From Lepidodermella squamata (lineage: Eukaryota; Gastrotricha): 64,000 nucleotides of DNA. The notes under the pieces were generated by a model. That model made no database searches. It saw only the letters and a program-made list of their open reading frames with translations, and was not told where the DNA came from. Within the stretch, counting starts at the first letter, position 1. Each line of letters begins with the position of its first letter. Of this stretch, positions 1 to 13,928 are shown piece after piece. The stretch covers positions 2,046,001-2,110,000 of the forward strand of contig JBLDXI010000033.1 of the NCBI GenBank assembly GCA_047495785.1. The letters are read 5' to 3'. A program made the position numbers and the translations under genes.

Positions 1-3
1 TTG

Positions 4-1044
4 ATGGAAGGCGATATGCAATATGCCGCTGGCGAACAGTTAGATGGAAGTGAAGGTTTTGATCAAGATGCCCAGCTGAAGCTTGACAATTTCTGGACTG
101 AAGTAATGGATGATATCCGAAAAGCAGTAAGAGACAACGTCATTTGCATTGTCATCTTAGTTGTCATTTGTTTGCTAATACAGAAAGATTTCAAAGAAAT
201 GGAGCTGCCTATTGCTCGTATCAAAAGAATCATGAAACTGGATGAAGATGTGAAAGTAATGATTTGCAATCCAAGTTTGATGTAATTAACTTCATTCAAC
301 CCAGATGATAGCGGCTGAAACACCAGTGCTGTTCGCTAAAGCTGCGGAAATATTTATTAAAGACTTGACCCTTAGAGCATGGCTAATGACTGAGGAAAGC
401 AAGCGAAGAACGCTTCAAGTAATTTTGATGTCTCTTAATTCGATCTGTCATTTGATCTTTTTATTTCAATGACATCTTTTCAGCGGAATGACATTTCTTC
501 TGCTGCTGGAAAATGCGAAATGTTCGACTTCCTAATCGACGTACTCCCTCGAGAAGATGCCAAAACCGCCAGAAGAACTCAAGGCCACACGACACCAAAC
601 ACCGCTGCTAATGCGGGATATGTGCAACAGAGCATTCCACAGATGGATGGCAGCGCGACTGTCTCCATTCCTGCGAGTATGATTACAGCCTAGTCAAATC
701 TATATTAAGTTGAATTGCTCCTGTTTACAGCTATGGGAGGAGGGGATCAGATGCAGCAAATAGTGATCCAGCTGCCAGCATCTATTCTGTCCGCGCTCAG
801 TCCTCAAAAGCAATCTGGCGGTATCACGATAATGCAACAAATGCCTATGACAATGTCAGGAGGAATCTCCCAGCATCAGCAGTTAACTCTGACCGATGAT
901 TCAGGTGTCCTCACCGCGGACGGTACTCAGATTGTCGCCATTGGAGGCAGCGACAATGGTACTATCCAACTTTCTGCCGCTCAACTGCAGTCTTTATTAC
1001 AACCCGCAGCGCTCAAGCAATCGATGCATCCTCAGCAGCATTAA
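4..1044 (+). CDS. NFYC: Nuclear transcription factor Y subunit gamma (NF-YC), 5' end at window edge
   Basis: Histone-fold subunit of the CCAAT-binding NF-Y trimer; it pairs with NF-YB in the nucleus. Five exons: ..126, 184-255, 305-418, 484-676, 731-1044, joining in one frame (271 residues if ATG 4 is the start). Diagnostic stretches are [66 protein letters not shown] and [12 protein letters not shown], the canonical NF-YC core split across exons 1-4. The last exon is glutamine-rich ([11 protein letters not shown], then [10 protein letters not shown]), like the activation domain of animal NF-YC. An earlier start before base 1 cannot be excluded. USP24 begins only 240 nt downstream on the same strand, so the two may be cotranscribed. 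The identification is secure; the first exon may be incomplete. Confidence 0.9.
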
Positions 1045-1284
1045 AATTTCTTTTCTAAACTAATTTCTTACTTTGCTTTCTTGCTTGTTCATATGTCATT
1101 CCCAGTGACGCTATCTAATCCAACTAAAGCTAATATTTCAGGTGAATCACCTTGATTTCGTGCGAATGTCGATCGGAAATCGCGATAGATGAAATTTTGA
1201 TATTCCACTTCGAGATTAATGTTGATTTCTTTCTCAGGTAGAACTTTTGTTATATTTTTATATGGAATCATAAAGCAAAGAAAT

Positions 1285-4200
1285 ATGGAGGAAGAGAAAA
1301 TGACCATCGAAGACAAGGTATAATTTGCCATTGACACGACGCCTATTTTGATCATTACTTTTTTTACTACCTAAGGTTCGATCCTTGTTGGAGATGGGCT
1401 TCGGCGACGAGTCAAACGTGAGGAGACAGCTTACCAGGGCAAAAAATGATTTGAGCGTAGCCGTTGCCTACTTGACCGACGATGATGGTAGTTGGGTAGC
1501 ACCGCCCCCTGTGCAGGCAAAATCTTCGCAATCTACTGACACTTCTTTAGCGCCCTATACAGGAGAAAGTGAGTGGCCGTTATTGTTGCTTCTATGCTTT
1601 AATCTCATTTGATCATCGTAGATGTGACTGAGTTTCCTGAAACTCACCTTTATGATTTGATTGATCGAGCAAGCGGCCAGAGCACTTGGAACATTCCTTA
1701 TCAGAGACACGAATCGCTCGGTGTCATGTTAAATGCTACCACGCAGTTTCTTGATCGAGGTCAGCTCGATGGTATCCCATCGATGGAGCAATTTTTGTTG
1801 TCTGTGCTTCCTGATTGTATCGATAAGCTGACAATGTCTTCTGCGGTTTCCGGATGGAAGGAAGATGTCGTCACCGGTGTTTTCGATATGCTTTCATTGA
1901 CCGTGGAGCTTATCGCTAGTTATGCTGCTCATCGCGTTCTGCCATCAGAGCTTTCTCAATCTTTGACGAACATTTTCGACAAAAACAACAAGTTTTTCAG
2001 CAATACCAACGTTCGCCACCAGAAAGTCAACAAACAGTTCGTCCAGCAGAATATGAACAACAATTGGGTAACTCCAGCGCCTGCTAGCCCCTTCAGCTTG
2101 AATTTGAGTGGCTCTACATCACGTGAAGTCTCTGGTTGGCTAATCGATTTGATCAATCATTTTGCAGCCAAAAAGGGCTTTGATTCTTTGGCCTCGTATA
2201 TTTCACCGGAGACCGACTACATTGGCTTGGCCAACTGCCTGGCTCCGATTTCAATTGTTTCCGACGTGTTGACTCCTCGTTTCTTGAGCGATTTGCTGTC
2301 AAAGCGAATGATGGCGACATTTCAACAGATTTTCACTTGCGACGATGCCGTTTTGAAATCAATTTATATCACCCACGTCTTCGAAATTTTGCGCCATTTA
2401 CAGCGCTTCTACCTTGCTGTTGACGCTCCACAAGCAGAGCAAGTCGAAAACTGTTACTTTGATTTGCTTCTACGCATGGTGCAGCTGCAAAATTTTGGCA
2501 CGCGGATGAACGCTTTGAAACAAGTTCACAACCTCTTCGAGGCGGCGACAAAGCAAAACTGTGGGAAACCCATGTTTTCGAAAGATGCGCTGATCAACTG
2601 GCTAAACAAGTCAAACTTCTTGAACCACGCGCTATCCAGTAATTTGGACCATGCGCAATATGTCGAAAAGTTGGGGAAAGTGCTGGAAAATATGGGTACC
2701 GCTATGAGCAAGGCTCATTTGAAAACCGTTTGTGACCGTTTGCGGTCAGCTACGAATGACCAGGCAACGGAGAATATCGCAAATTTGTTGACGCAAATAA
2801 TTCCGAGAAGTGGTACTGAAAAGTTGCGCGAATTTCTGAAATTTTTGCAAGAGTCATGGTCGACAAGTGACGAATGGAGCCGGGCTAAAATTTTGCGATT
2901 GTTCGACAAAGTTGCATCAAGCACTCGCTACTCCTTGCCCGATTTCTATCAAACTATCGTCGACAGTGTTTGGACCCTGGCGATGGCAGAAGCGGCAGCT
3001 AAAGCACCGAGCGAGCTGGTAGCCCAAATAATGGAAACACACTTGCAGATGATCCGAGAGCCGGGACATAACAGCCGCTTAATTATCTGGCGGCTGTATG
3101 CATTTCGCTGTCTCACCAACATGCAGCAGGGCCCGTTGGTTTTCTTGTCAGCCCGTCACTTGCTTTCGATCGCTAAACCGACGAGTGCGTCTTATTATCC
3201 CAAAGAAATCAAAACGATTTTGAAGGAACTGGAGGAAAAGGGAGCCATCGACCTCATTCTCAGCATCATCGAAGGTTCGGTTGGCCAGGGAGCTGAAAAA
3301 CTGACCGCTACCGGAGCGCCGGATGAGTCACAACTGGTGAGCGTAATGCTGGATTTACTACGGCAAATCACGACGAATTCAGAGACCTACATCGTTCTCG
3401 AAAACCTCGGAACGCTCTGGACGACTTTGGTCGATCGCGAATCTGTTTCACCGGCGGCGAGGAATCATGTTTTCAAGTGGCTGCGTGAATCGATCAAAGA
3501 CAGTAAAGCGGAGACGAGGCGTAGTTTCTTTTCCACGTTCATGATGCGTTCGATTTCTCGCCTGTGCATGGTGCCTCACGATGAGATGATTGAGTGTTTC
3601 CGCGAATATTTCATTCATTGCAACGTGGCTGAGTCAAATGTCATCGAAAATTTGGACAAGTCGTACTACGTTCAACGACCTGGTCTGTTAGTTGGCATGG
3701 ACTGTGCTTGGTTCGGCGCTTTGACAACTCGAGACGATTCGATGGCTTCAAAATGGGCCAACTTTCTCGTTGATTTCTTGGTCAACAAGCTGCAGCCTCA
3801 ACTGTTACATGAAGCGAACATTGGAGCGATTCGTTTAACTGTTGTTAGAAAATGCCTGTCGCTTCTTCTTGACTGGTTGCCTGATTCGGCTATGTCACCT
3901 ATCGTTCGCCGAAATCTGATACTCTCCGAAAAATCGATGACAGAAACAATAGCAGAACTTGCCCCGAACGCAACTTGGCTGACCCAGGGGCAACTCTGCC
4001 CAGGTCAAACAACTCAAGTCGAAGGCATGTCATTTCGAACGCAGTCAGACGAAGTCGCTCAATTGCAACTTCGGCGGAGTCTTGAATTTCTGGCCTATTT
4101 TGTTTCAACCGTTGATAGCCGATTTCCCAATGTCCGTCTTTACCCATCTCATCAGATCAGCTTTGTCGGCGCGCCTGTCACGATTCACTGCATGCCAGGT

Positions 4201-7200
4201 TCCGAGGACACGAATCAAAGCGCCTTTGACATTCACACGCATTCCAACGAATTGTTTGGAGTTGTCCGTTCATTGATCGCTTCTCAGCTAGAAACGACGA
4301 CGGCCAGTGTTGATATTCGCTATTCGGAATCTGGCCGTGTCATATTGCCCGAAAAAGACACTTACCTCCTCGGCTCGTTAGGTCTCGGTACTTCCAATGT
4401 GATATTGCGCGTGAAGAAGTGCTTTGGCACCCCGTTCTCTCGATACCCGTCTCTCTCTTCAACCAGCTTGTCGTCGATGGCTGTCAACACACCATCGCCA
4501 GATGAGAAACTCCTCGTTGGAGTCGCTTTATCGAAAGTCAACAATTTCTATCAACTGTTATACACACTCCTAACGGAACCAGATCGCCGCCTTGCCTCGA
4601 CTGCTATGCGATTGTTGCAGCTGTTACCCACAGATCCAACTGTTTCTGCAATTTTGACTAATCTACCGGCTAATAGTTTCACCTCGCCGATTACCGGGAA
4701 CACACCGACGAATTCATTATCGTCTCTATCTATTGGCGCCGCAAGTCCATCCAAGCATTCGACAGCTAGCTTTTTCTCAGAGGCGTCTCTCGAGTCGCTG
4801 CTGAGCGCCGAGTCTCAACCCCCATTGCTGTTACTGTACAACTTGCAGGCTCTTTCAGCGAATCTAATGCCGGTCAGTAGCGCAATGGCTCCGATCGCAA
4901 CTACTGAAGGTGCATCTTCAGCGCCTTACAATGTTGTAAACCCGTCTGAAAGCCAAACCAAATTTTGCTCGCTTTTCATTCATTTCGATGGCCTGCAACG
5001 TCTGGCGGAATTGCTTTATCATCACAAGTTGGTCGAAAGCGAGGATGTGATGGCGAAACAAGAATCTTTCCGTCTTGTGCTACGTTTGATGAAACATCTT
5101 CTGTTATATGCGACCGCTGTGGATGAGCAACAAGTAGCCAATGATCATCAGATGGACGTCTCAGCTTCTAGCCCGCCTATTTCTCTATCTCTGTCAAAAG
5201 CGAAGCCCGGATCGAGTTTGATTGCTTCGTCACCACGAACGCGCGCTCCGTTACAATCAATGATAAGAGCATCATCTGGACTCGAAGCAGTCCAAAACCA
5301 CCAGATGCTGGAGTCACTAATCCGGTTGTGTTGGGCGACGACCTCTGGCAAGCTACACTCGTCGTCTTCCACAGGCGGTCCATCAGGCAATATCCTGTTC
5401 ACAATTCCTTCTCATTCAACTTCCACCAGCTCAGGCAGCGATCATTCATCGGCCAACACACCAGCCCCGAGTGGAAATACGGCTTCTACACCAAGGCGAT
5501 TCACCCTATCAAATGAGGAGCAGTCTCTTACAACTACCGAGGTGGAGCTGGCGAAAGAGAGCCTCGAGCTGTGTATGCTACTCCTTCGAACACGACCGGC
5601 TCTCTACAACTGGTTCTGTGCCTGGGCCCATGCGAGCGAGTTTCTTACAACTATCCTTGTATCTTGCCCTTCCGCCACTATTAGGCAACTAAGTCGACGG
5701 GAATTACTTCATTTCGCCTCGAATACGCCCAATTCGTTTGAATACAAACCCGGCCAACACCCGTTGGTATTTTTTATCGACAAGCTTTTGAAGGCCAGAA
5801 CACCTTTCTGGTCGTCAAGCTCGATTCGTCGTGGCCCTTCTCAACGGCTAGTCAGTCAATGCGCTGATTATTTTGATCTCCTGGCTGATTTGATTCGTCA
5901 TCTGGCATTGAAATCGCATCTATTGGACGCGAATGCGCCGTCGACTTTCGATCCGATGGCTCAGTTGAAGTATGAAATCGAATGGCTGGATTCGTTCAGC
6001 ACATGCAGTGACGATCCTTTCATGCGACTGCAACGACTGGACGATCTACTTCTAGCTGGCCATCTTGGCCTAATGTCATCTTGGCTGTCTTTCCTTACGA
6101 ATTCAGAGCAAGCAGCTGCTATCGGCCGCGAACTGATCCCTCGAGCTTTCGATTCTTGTTTACTCCTATCAAAGCGGTTTTTCGCGTCATTTAAACCGCA
6201 AGATAAGTCGATCATTGGCATAGGTAACCAAGTAAACGATGTTGTTACGGCGAAATGCGCCGGACATCGCGCTCGCCAGGCGACTTTGGACCTGGTAGTA
6301 GCCTTGGCCCAAGCCAACACATCCAACGTGAAAGCGATTGCTGAGCGGCTATCAGAGTCTTATACACTACTCCCTCTCGAAACTGTGGTCGAACACTTCC
6401 GACAACCAGTCATTCCCCCTAAAAGTTCTCCAGGCGGTTTCGTTGGATTGAAAAATGCTGGCGCGACGTGTTACATGAATGCCGTCATTCAGCAGCTATT
6501 CATGATTCCGAAGCTTAGCGAGGCCTTAATGTCTGTTAGTGTGCCTTCTTCCGGCGGAGCTGATAATCGATCTCTCCAACTCGTTTTCGAAATGCAGAAG
6601 ATATTTGCCTATTTATCGAAGAGGTATGCGTATTATTGATTTTCGTAAAGTACATTTCAATAATTTTTTCCATTTCAGCTCTCAACAATTCTACGTACCT
6701 GAAGGATTTTGGCGCAACTTCGGTTTCAACAGCGGCTCCGGTGTGAATGTCCGTGAACACCAAGACGCTTTCGATTTTTTCACAACCCTTGTCGACACCA
6801 TTGATGAAGCCTTGAAAAAAGCTGGTCAACAACCTGTCCTTGCACCGTTTTTCCGTGGCCTATTCGTAGACGAAAAGATCTGCGAAGGCTGTCCCCATCG
6901 CTTCCGAACTGACTGTCCGTTCTTCAGTTTATCGTTACCTGTCGCTTCAGGGAGTCTCGAGTCATCCCTGCAGCAATATGTCAAAAGCGAACGGCTTGAA
7001 GGTGAAAATTCGTATCTTTGTGAGAAATGTCAAACGAAGAGGTCGGCTGTAAAGCGGCTCGCATTGAAGCAACTTCCACCCGTGCTTTGCTTTCAACTGA
7101 AGCGCTTCTACTACGATTGGGATCGTGGTGTTCCCCAGAAATTCGACACTCATTTCACGTTTCCTTGGACTTTGGACATCGAACCATTCACCGAAGAAGG

Positions 7201-9682
7201 TATTAGTCGGCAAGATTCGAGTGGTGGAAACTCGACGTCAAGCCATTCAACTCTTGCGCCGATGGATGTCAGCACGAAGGTAGATTGTGATGCCTCTTCT
7301 TCGTCGACCGAGTCTGGGACTTCTACCACGTACCAACTTGTCGGCATCGTTGTCCACTCTGGTCAATCAAACGCCGGTCATTACTACTCGCTGATCCGAG
7401 ATCGTCGGCAGGATGGTGTATTGAATCCAAACCACGGCCGTTGGTTCAATTTCAACGACACTGAGGTGAAGGAGTTCCCGCTGGACGACACGAACATCGA
7501 GCACGAGTGTTTTGGCGGCACTTACCAGGCAGCTGAGGGCCAGTCCACTGTGAATTATTCCGGCGAGCGTATCAGATCGTGGTCGGCTTACTTGCTGTTC
7601 TACGAGCACGTTGAAGCCCCGTCGGCGATGGCTCGCTACGCAAAGCGAACTCGAATGTCTGAAAGTGCCAATTACCACCACTTCCCAGTTGCAACCATGC
7701 AAGGCAGTTTAGAACCGTCGATGTCCTGCAGAGTTGCCGCCCAACGTCTTGATAGCTTGGCTGAGCTCAGTTTGTTGTTGCAGCAAGGTGAAAGGCACGG
7801 TTTGTTCGGCGGGTCGATACCCGGCCAGTTATTGCAGCAAATCACTGAATCGAACGCGTTATCCTCGTGGTTTCTGCATCTGCACGATGAAGCCTTCGCT
7901 GAGTTCATTCAGCATTTCACGCAGGCCACTCTCAGTCATGTAAGATGTGGCGAATTGGAGGGCGTTGAGTCTACGACGCAAATGCTGACGACATTCTTGT
8001 TCTCCATTCTTCTACCGGCTTTCCCGTCAGCTGTAACCGAGCGTCGGTTGAGCGACTTTGTGAGAATATACGAAAACTTCGTTCTTGAATCCAAAGCAAC
8101 AGCCGTTGCCGGTATTTCTTGGCTCGGCAGTCAAAATGCTCTGGTTTTAACGAAAATGTATCTTCTTGACAACTTGGAAGATGCAGTGCGGAGAACTTTC
8201 CGCGAAATTATCGCTGTCTCCGTCAGAGCGTATTTCAGCCACTTCTCAGCATTGCCAAAGGAATTAAAGTTCTATTTCACGCAACTGCTCCGCTTTTTGC
8301 CGGACTCAGCTCAGCAGCAGGCCTTAGTCGGCTCACCAACATCTGCTAATGCCCAGTTTGCGATATCGATGGCCGAGAATTATTTCCGCCTGCTGTACAT
8401 TTATTTCACGGAAAGCCCGAACGCGTTGACCCATGCGCTGACTGAGATGGATGCGTTAAACCGGCTGCTTTGCTATTTATTCGCGCTGACTGGCACCGCG
8501 CAGCAATCGAGCGATCAAATGAATGGCATCGAAGGTGATTGCGGTATCGTTGCACTGTGGCAAGAATCGTCGCCGCCTATCAATCCGGCCTCGACGACCA
8601 TCTACCGGCAAAACAGTGCACCTTGTGACTATCTGCACCGCTGTTTAGCGGCGCTGATTTGCGGCTGTGATCTATCGTCGACGAAAACAGAATACTCGTG
8701 GAACTCGCCGATCGATCACATTTCAGAACTGCAGTCGCCTCATGGTCTCACCTCGCTGCCTTTGAATGACTTCAAGCCAATGCCCTTACCCCCTTCAGTA
8801 AGACCCCTGTTGCCGCTCTACATTTCCGAGGTCGTCGCTTTCGCTGGTGAAATAGACAGTGGTGTCATGCCGCTTCAAATCATCGAAGGCGCATTGGTGC
8901 ATTTGTGCACCGGAGCCACTCATCTTTCCAACATCGCCTTACAGTGTCTGTTAACTGCGACGGCGAAGGCGCCTACTTCGCATTTGAAACCAATAGTTAC
9001 GTTGTTGCAAGGCTTATTACGTTGTGGTGATTCTTTGCACAGCAAGCGAGTCCAAAGCGCCTTGGACGGATTTCCCGGCACCCCGAGCATCCCTGGCCTG
9101 CTCGATTTGATCAACGAATTCAGAGCAATTGAAGGTCAACGTGCCTACAGGGCGATGAAAATAATCTGCGAGGTGTCTTATCTGTCTGACGTTGCCAAGC
9201 AGTTGGTTGCAGAGCGCGAATCGTGCTGGCTAGGCGCGGTCGAGTGGTTGGGCGACGTTATTTCTGGAACTGGAACTGCGACCGGCTCTGGTAATACATC
9301 AACGCCAATTTCACCCCAAACACACACGGCGCGAATTTCTACGGAAGCGTAATTTTTGAAAACTTCATTGTTTCTTTTATTTATTCAATCTGTTTTCAGT
9401 GTTGCTGGCTCGTCGCCTGTTACGAAATCATTCTTGAGGACGGAGTCAGCTTGTTCGACGCTGAAGATCGCACGAGATCTGTTGCGACCTGCAAGTAGCG
9501 ACACGAGTTCAACTGTTACTCAGCTGATCGACTCGCCTCCGGAGCAAGACTCGCCACCTGATAATCAAACAATAGTCGAGGAGGCAAGTCCTATCGATTG
9601 CTCGCCGCCAATCGCTCCGCAAGGATCTCCTCTTCCGGCTCGAGTAGTGACGAAGAATCCACCAAGTGGTCAGATCAAATAG
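1285..9682 (+). CDS. USP24: Ubiquitin carboxyl-terminal hydrolase 24-like giant deubiquitinase
   Basis: Cysteine protease removing ubiquitin from protein substrates. Exons 1285-1317, 1376-1568, 1622-6623, 6679-9348 and 9400-9682 give 2,726 residues (human USP24 is about 2,620). The N-terminus is a UBA domain (KVRSLLEMGFGDESNV, residues about 11-50), the hallmark that separates USP24 from USP9X. A long alpha-solenoid region follows. The USP domain starts with the Cys box GLKNAGATCYMNAVIQQL (catalytic Cys codon at 6469) and ends with the His box SGQSNAGHYYSLI (His codon near 7378). A zinc-ribbon-like CEGC..CEKC pair lies between them. An intron at 6624-6678 interrupts the catalytic domain. The third exon is 5,002 nt with no intron. 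The first intron ends in an unusual AAG acceptor at 1375. A 3' splice-like site (tttctttctcag, ending 1237) precedes the start. Confidence 0.9.
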
Positions 9683-10778
9683 TTATTTCGAAGAATTGAA
9701 AACTTATTATAACTCTTTTAGCGGCAAATATTCTAGAAGGATAATACTTATTGACTACGGCACACGTTATTATTAGCCTCATCGTTGATGATTATTGATT
9801 AACACGTTATACAATATAGAGAACACAGTTATTTTTCTGATTTTAATTGTTTTTCGTCAGCGATAAGTTATCGCGACAATTACTGCTCATTTGATTATTG
9901 GGAGTTTTCAAAGTTTGGAGGTGTTCCTTGTTTGCTGCAGAATCCCGGTTACTTTTTCTTCATCAACAAGCCCCGAGTTTGCGTACAGTGTTTTGATGTG
10001 TTTATGCCTTACTTTTGCTACTGCTGAATTTGATGATGTTGATGATGTTCGAAAACATGTTGTAAGCCACTCTCTGTATGGGGAAAATTTACACTCGTTT
10101 GAACCTGACAATAACCTGACAATAGAAGTATTCTATGATACCGTCCTTTCTGGTTTTAAATTTTGTTTGTTTTCTCTTCGATCGGGCTTCGAGATCGTTG
10201 TCTAAGCGAATGTTATCCTTCAATTGTCTCTATTTCATAACGGTATGAAAAATAGTGTATATGAGGATTCTAAGCTGACCCTGTATTCTGCCTCAATTTC
10301 TAAAGTTAAATGTCTATTCATTGTCATTAACAACAATGTATCACTATTTTTACTATGTGATTATGCTATTTTAGGGCTGTACAAAATACGTTTAATATTC
10401 CATCAGAGAAAATCTTCAATTTTTTCAGTTTGGTATAACTTGATTCTGAGCGCCATCGAAAACAAACTCGTCGCGTTTCTGTTCAAAATGAGATGAATGC
10501 TAATAATGTCGCGCCCTTGAAGTGGCGTATACCTAAAATATTTCTCCATCTTTTAAAAGGTGAAATATATTCATATATTTACGTATAATTACATACGTAT
10601 ATTATCTTCTTCTCGTTGCAATAGTTGTTAATGTTTCAGCATATGACAGCGTTGCATCGCTATTTGACTTATATTTAAAAACAAACAATATGGACACAAA
10701 TTAAAAACCTGTGTTTTTATAACTTGATTTTTTTGTTTTTTTTAGGTCTTAATTTTATATCTAGTTGACTGTCTCGAA
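9683..10778 (+). other. Intergenic stretch between USP24 and GANAB
   Basis: About 1.1 kb, AT-rich. Two + strand open frames (9891-10205 and 10224-10496) lack recognisable domains, good starts or splice links, and I treat them as chance. The 3' end holds a T-rich tract ending in AG at 10745 and another ctag at 10764, candidate trans-splice acceptors for GANAB. Confidence 0.5.
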
Positions 10779-13700
10779 ATGATTCGCTGGTTAGGGGCGA
10801 TTGCTCTCCTCATTAGCATAGCCCAAGCCGTTGACCGCGGCAATTTTAAAACATGCCAAGACTCGGGATTCTGCCGGTGAGAATAAGTTAATCATTTGTC
10901 ATTATTTCGCTAATTTCTTCCGTTTTTCAGCCTGCATCGTGCCTTGCCAACTGGGAACTCACAATATGTTGTTGACCCGTCCTCGTTTGCTATCAATAAC
11001 ACTCTAGCTCGTTTTGATGTCGCCAATACTCAGCTGAAAGACGTCTATTTCACTGTTTACATTTTCTCTTACGCGAATAACATTTTACGTGTTCGTATGG
11101 AAGAACGAAACCCGATTCGCGGCCGATTCGACATTCCACTTGGCGATGTCATCGTCACCGAGCCATCGGCTATAAAACTTCAAGTCCACTCGAAAAACGA
11201 TGCTGGCCTGGTCTTGCTTGCTGGTGGAGATCGCCGCCTCGCTATTCATTACAAGCCGTTTTCGATCAACGTTTTCGGCGGCAAGGATGAAGCTAAGCCG
11301 TTCATGCGCTTCAACGCCGAAGGTCTGTTGAAGTACGAGCATTTCCGCACTCGTGGCAGCTCGAGTGGAAGCGCCGGCGAATCAAAGTAAGTTGCATTTT
11401 CTTTTCCAGCTCTCCTGCCCCGCACGCTTTTAGAATAGTTGCATAGTTGCACGCCCCCTAATTTTTAACATCACACCAAATCCGAACAAATGCTAATAAG
11501 TGGTGGCGGTGCACCGCTCTCCTTAATGCTCTTAGGGGCGTACTTGATCGAGTAAGTTCCTGGTTTTCGTCTAGCGACAGTTCGGGTGACCAAGCCGAGG
11601 AAGCCACCCAGGCGCCTGCTGATCAAACAACTCCACCTGCTGAGGTTTGACTCGCTATAAATGAAGAAATCAGAAGTTTGAGCTATATTTGACTTGCAGG
11701 TTAACACCAAGAATGAAGAAGGCGAAATTTGGGAAGAAAACTTCAAGACTCACGAAGACAAGAAGCAGTATGGCCCATCGAGCGTCGGTGCCGATATTAC
11801 CTTCGTTGGTTTCGATAACTTGTACGGCCTGCCCGAACATGCCGATAATTTCCGACTAAAAGCGACCACGTAAATTGAGGCTATTTTCATTATCATTTGA
11901 CCGAATTGTTTCAATAGGGGCTCGACTGATCCTTATCGCCTGTACAACCTGGATGTTTTCGAATACGAATTGGACAATCCGATGGCTTTGTACGGCGCTA
12001 TTCCGCTGGTTTTCGCCCATTCTGCTGAAAAGTCTGTTGGTTTCCTGTGGCTCAATCCGTCCGAGACCTGGATCGACGTCGAGTACAAATCCGGCTCAAA
12101 CGCGCTCACCCACTTCATGTCTGAAACCGGTTTCATTGACATGTATATTTTCACTGGCCCGAGACCACGCGACGTCTTCGCTCAATACGCTTCTTTGGTC
12201 GGCACTGTTGCCCTCCCACCGCTTTTCAGCCTTGCTTACCACCAGTCTCGCTGGAATTACAACGACCAAGCTGACGTTGCTAGTCTGAACGACAACTTTG
12301 ATCAATATTTCATTCCTAACGACGTCATCTGGCTTGATATTGAACACACTGATGGCAAGCGTTACTTCACCTGGGACACCGCTCGATTCCCGAATTCGGT
12401 CGATATGCTCAATAATTTGACTGCTCGTGGCCGCCGTCTCGTCAATATCGTCGATCCGCATATGAAACGTGATGATAACTACGGCAAATATTCCGAATTG
12501 CGCTCGAAAGGCTACTTCATCAAGGACAAAAATGGAAACGATTATGACGGCTGGTGCTGGCCTGGTTCCTCGTCTTGGCCGGACTTCTCGAATCCGGATG
12601 TTCGTCTGTGGTGGGCTGAGCAGTTTTTGTTCGAGAACTACCCGGGCACGACCGACGGTCTCTACATCTGGAACGACATGAACGAACCGTCTGTTTTCAG
12701 CGGCCCTGAAGTAACTATGCACAAAGATGCGCTGCACTTGGGCGGATGGGAGCATCGAGAACTGCACAACATGTACGGCCATTACCAAGTCATGGCTACT
12801 TTCAGCGGTCTCCTCAAACGATCGCACCACCAAAAACGCCCGTTCATTTTGACCCGTTCGTTCTTCGTTGGTTCACAACGCTATGCCGCGGTTTGGACTG
12901 GTGATAATATGGCGGAATGGAGCCATCTGCGAATCACCACTCCCATGCTTCTGTCTCTGTCGATCGGCGGAATCGCGTTCTGTGGCGCTGATGTCGGTGG
13001 CTTCTTCAAAAATCCGGACGTTGAACTGCTGGTGCGTTGGTACCAGGCCGGCGCTTTCCACCCGTTTTTCCGGGAGCACTCGCATATCGACACCCGCCGC
13101 CGCGAACCCTGGGTTTACGATGCTGATTCGATGTCTCGCATGCGCAGCGCTGTTCAACTTCGTTATTCATACCTGCCACTCTGGTACACCCTGTTTTTCG
13201 AACTCGAGCACTCTGGTGTCCCTCCAATGCGCCCGGCCTGGCTCGAATTCCCCACTGACGCTGAAACTTTCGCCATCGAAGACTCGTTCATGGTTGGCGA
13301 TTCGCTCTTCGTCCACCCGATCTACCAACCTGGTCAAACCTCGGCTACTTTCTACCTTCCTGGCGATTTGTGGTACCGTGCTGACGAATGGTCGACCGTT
13401 GAAGGTGGTCGCCAAATCACTGAGGCCGTCACTATTAACAGCATTCCGGTGTTCCAACGCGGCGGCTCGATCATTTCTCGCTGGCTGCGGCCTCGTCGCT
13501 CTTCGCAGGCTCAACACCGCGATCCGTTGACCTTGATTGCCTGCCTTGACGCGGCGGGTCGTGCCGAGGGTCGTGTCTACGTTGATGAGTTCGACGGTTA
13601 CCAGTACAAGCGCGGGCTGTTCACATACCGCGATTTCGAGTTCCAGAACAACACCTTCACCAGCCGACCTGAGGCGATTTCGACGGCGCCCATCTCTAGC

Positions 13701-13928
13701 CACTTCACCACCCCGGTTTGGATCGAAAGAATCGTCCTGGTCGGACTGCGCACCGACAAAGCCCCGGTTCACGTCACGATTCAAACGAGCAACTCGGAAA
13801 AACACAATCTCGACTTCGGCTGGGACCCGCAATATCGCCTGTTGGTCATCCGGCGCCCAGGCGTCTCGGTCGCTGCCAATTTTGATATCAACCTGAGCTA
13901 CACTCAGGTCAACCCGACTAACGTCTGA
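10779..13928 (+). CDS. GANAB: Glucosidase II catalytic alpha subunit (GH31)
   Basis: Endoplasmic-reticulum glucosidase that trims the inner two glucoses of N-glycans in the calnexin cycle. Exons 10779-10876, 10931-11386, 11575-11644, 11700-11869 and 11918-13928 encode 934 residues, close to human GANAB (944). The first 18 residues are a signal peptide ([17 protein letters not shown]). A variable acidic/Ser-rich segment is followed by [20 protein letters not shown] and [14 protein letters not shown], typical of GANAB rather than lysosomal GH31 enzymes. The GH31 nucleophile sits in [10 protein letters not shown] (Asp codon at 12674), and [12 protein letters not shown] carries the expected acid/base Asp. 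HPFFREHSH is also conserved. There is no KDEL, as expected: retention is through the beta subunit. The 188-nt second intron is longer than its neighbours and contains extra splice-like sites. Confidence 0.95.

Noticed and set aside
9891-10496. Two + strand frames of 104 and 90 codons as genes
   Set aside because: AT-rich composition, alternative start codons or weak context, no splice partners and no recognisable domains.
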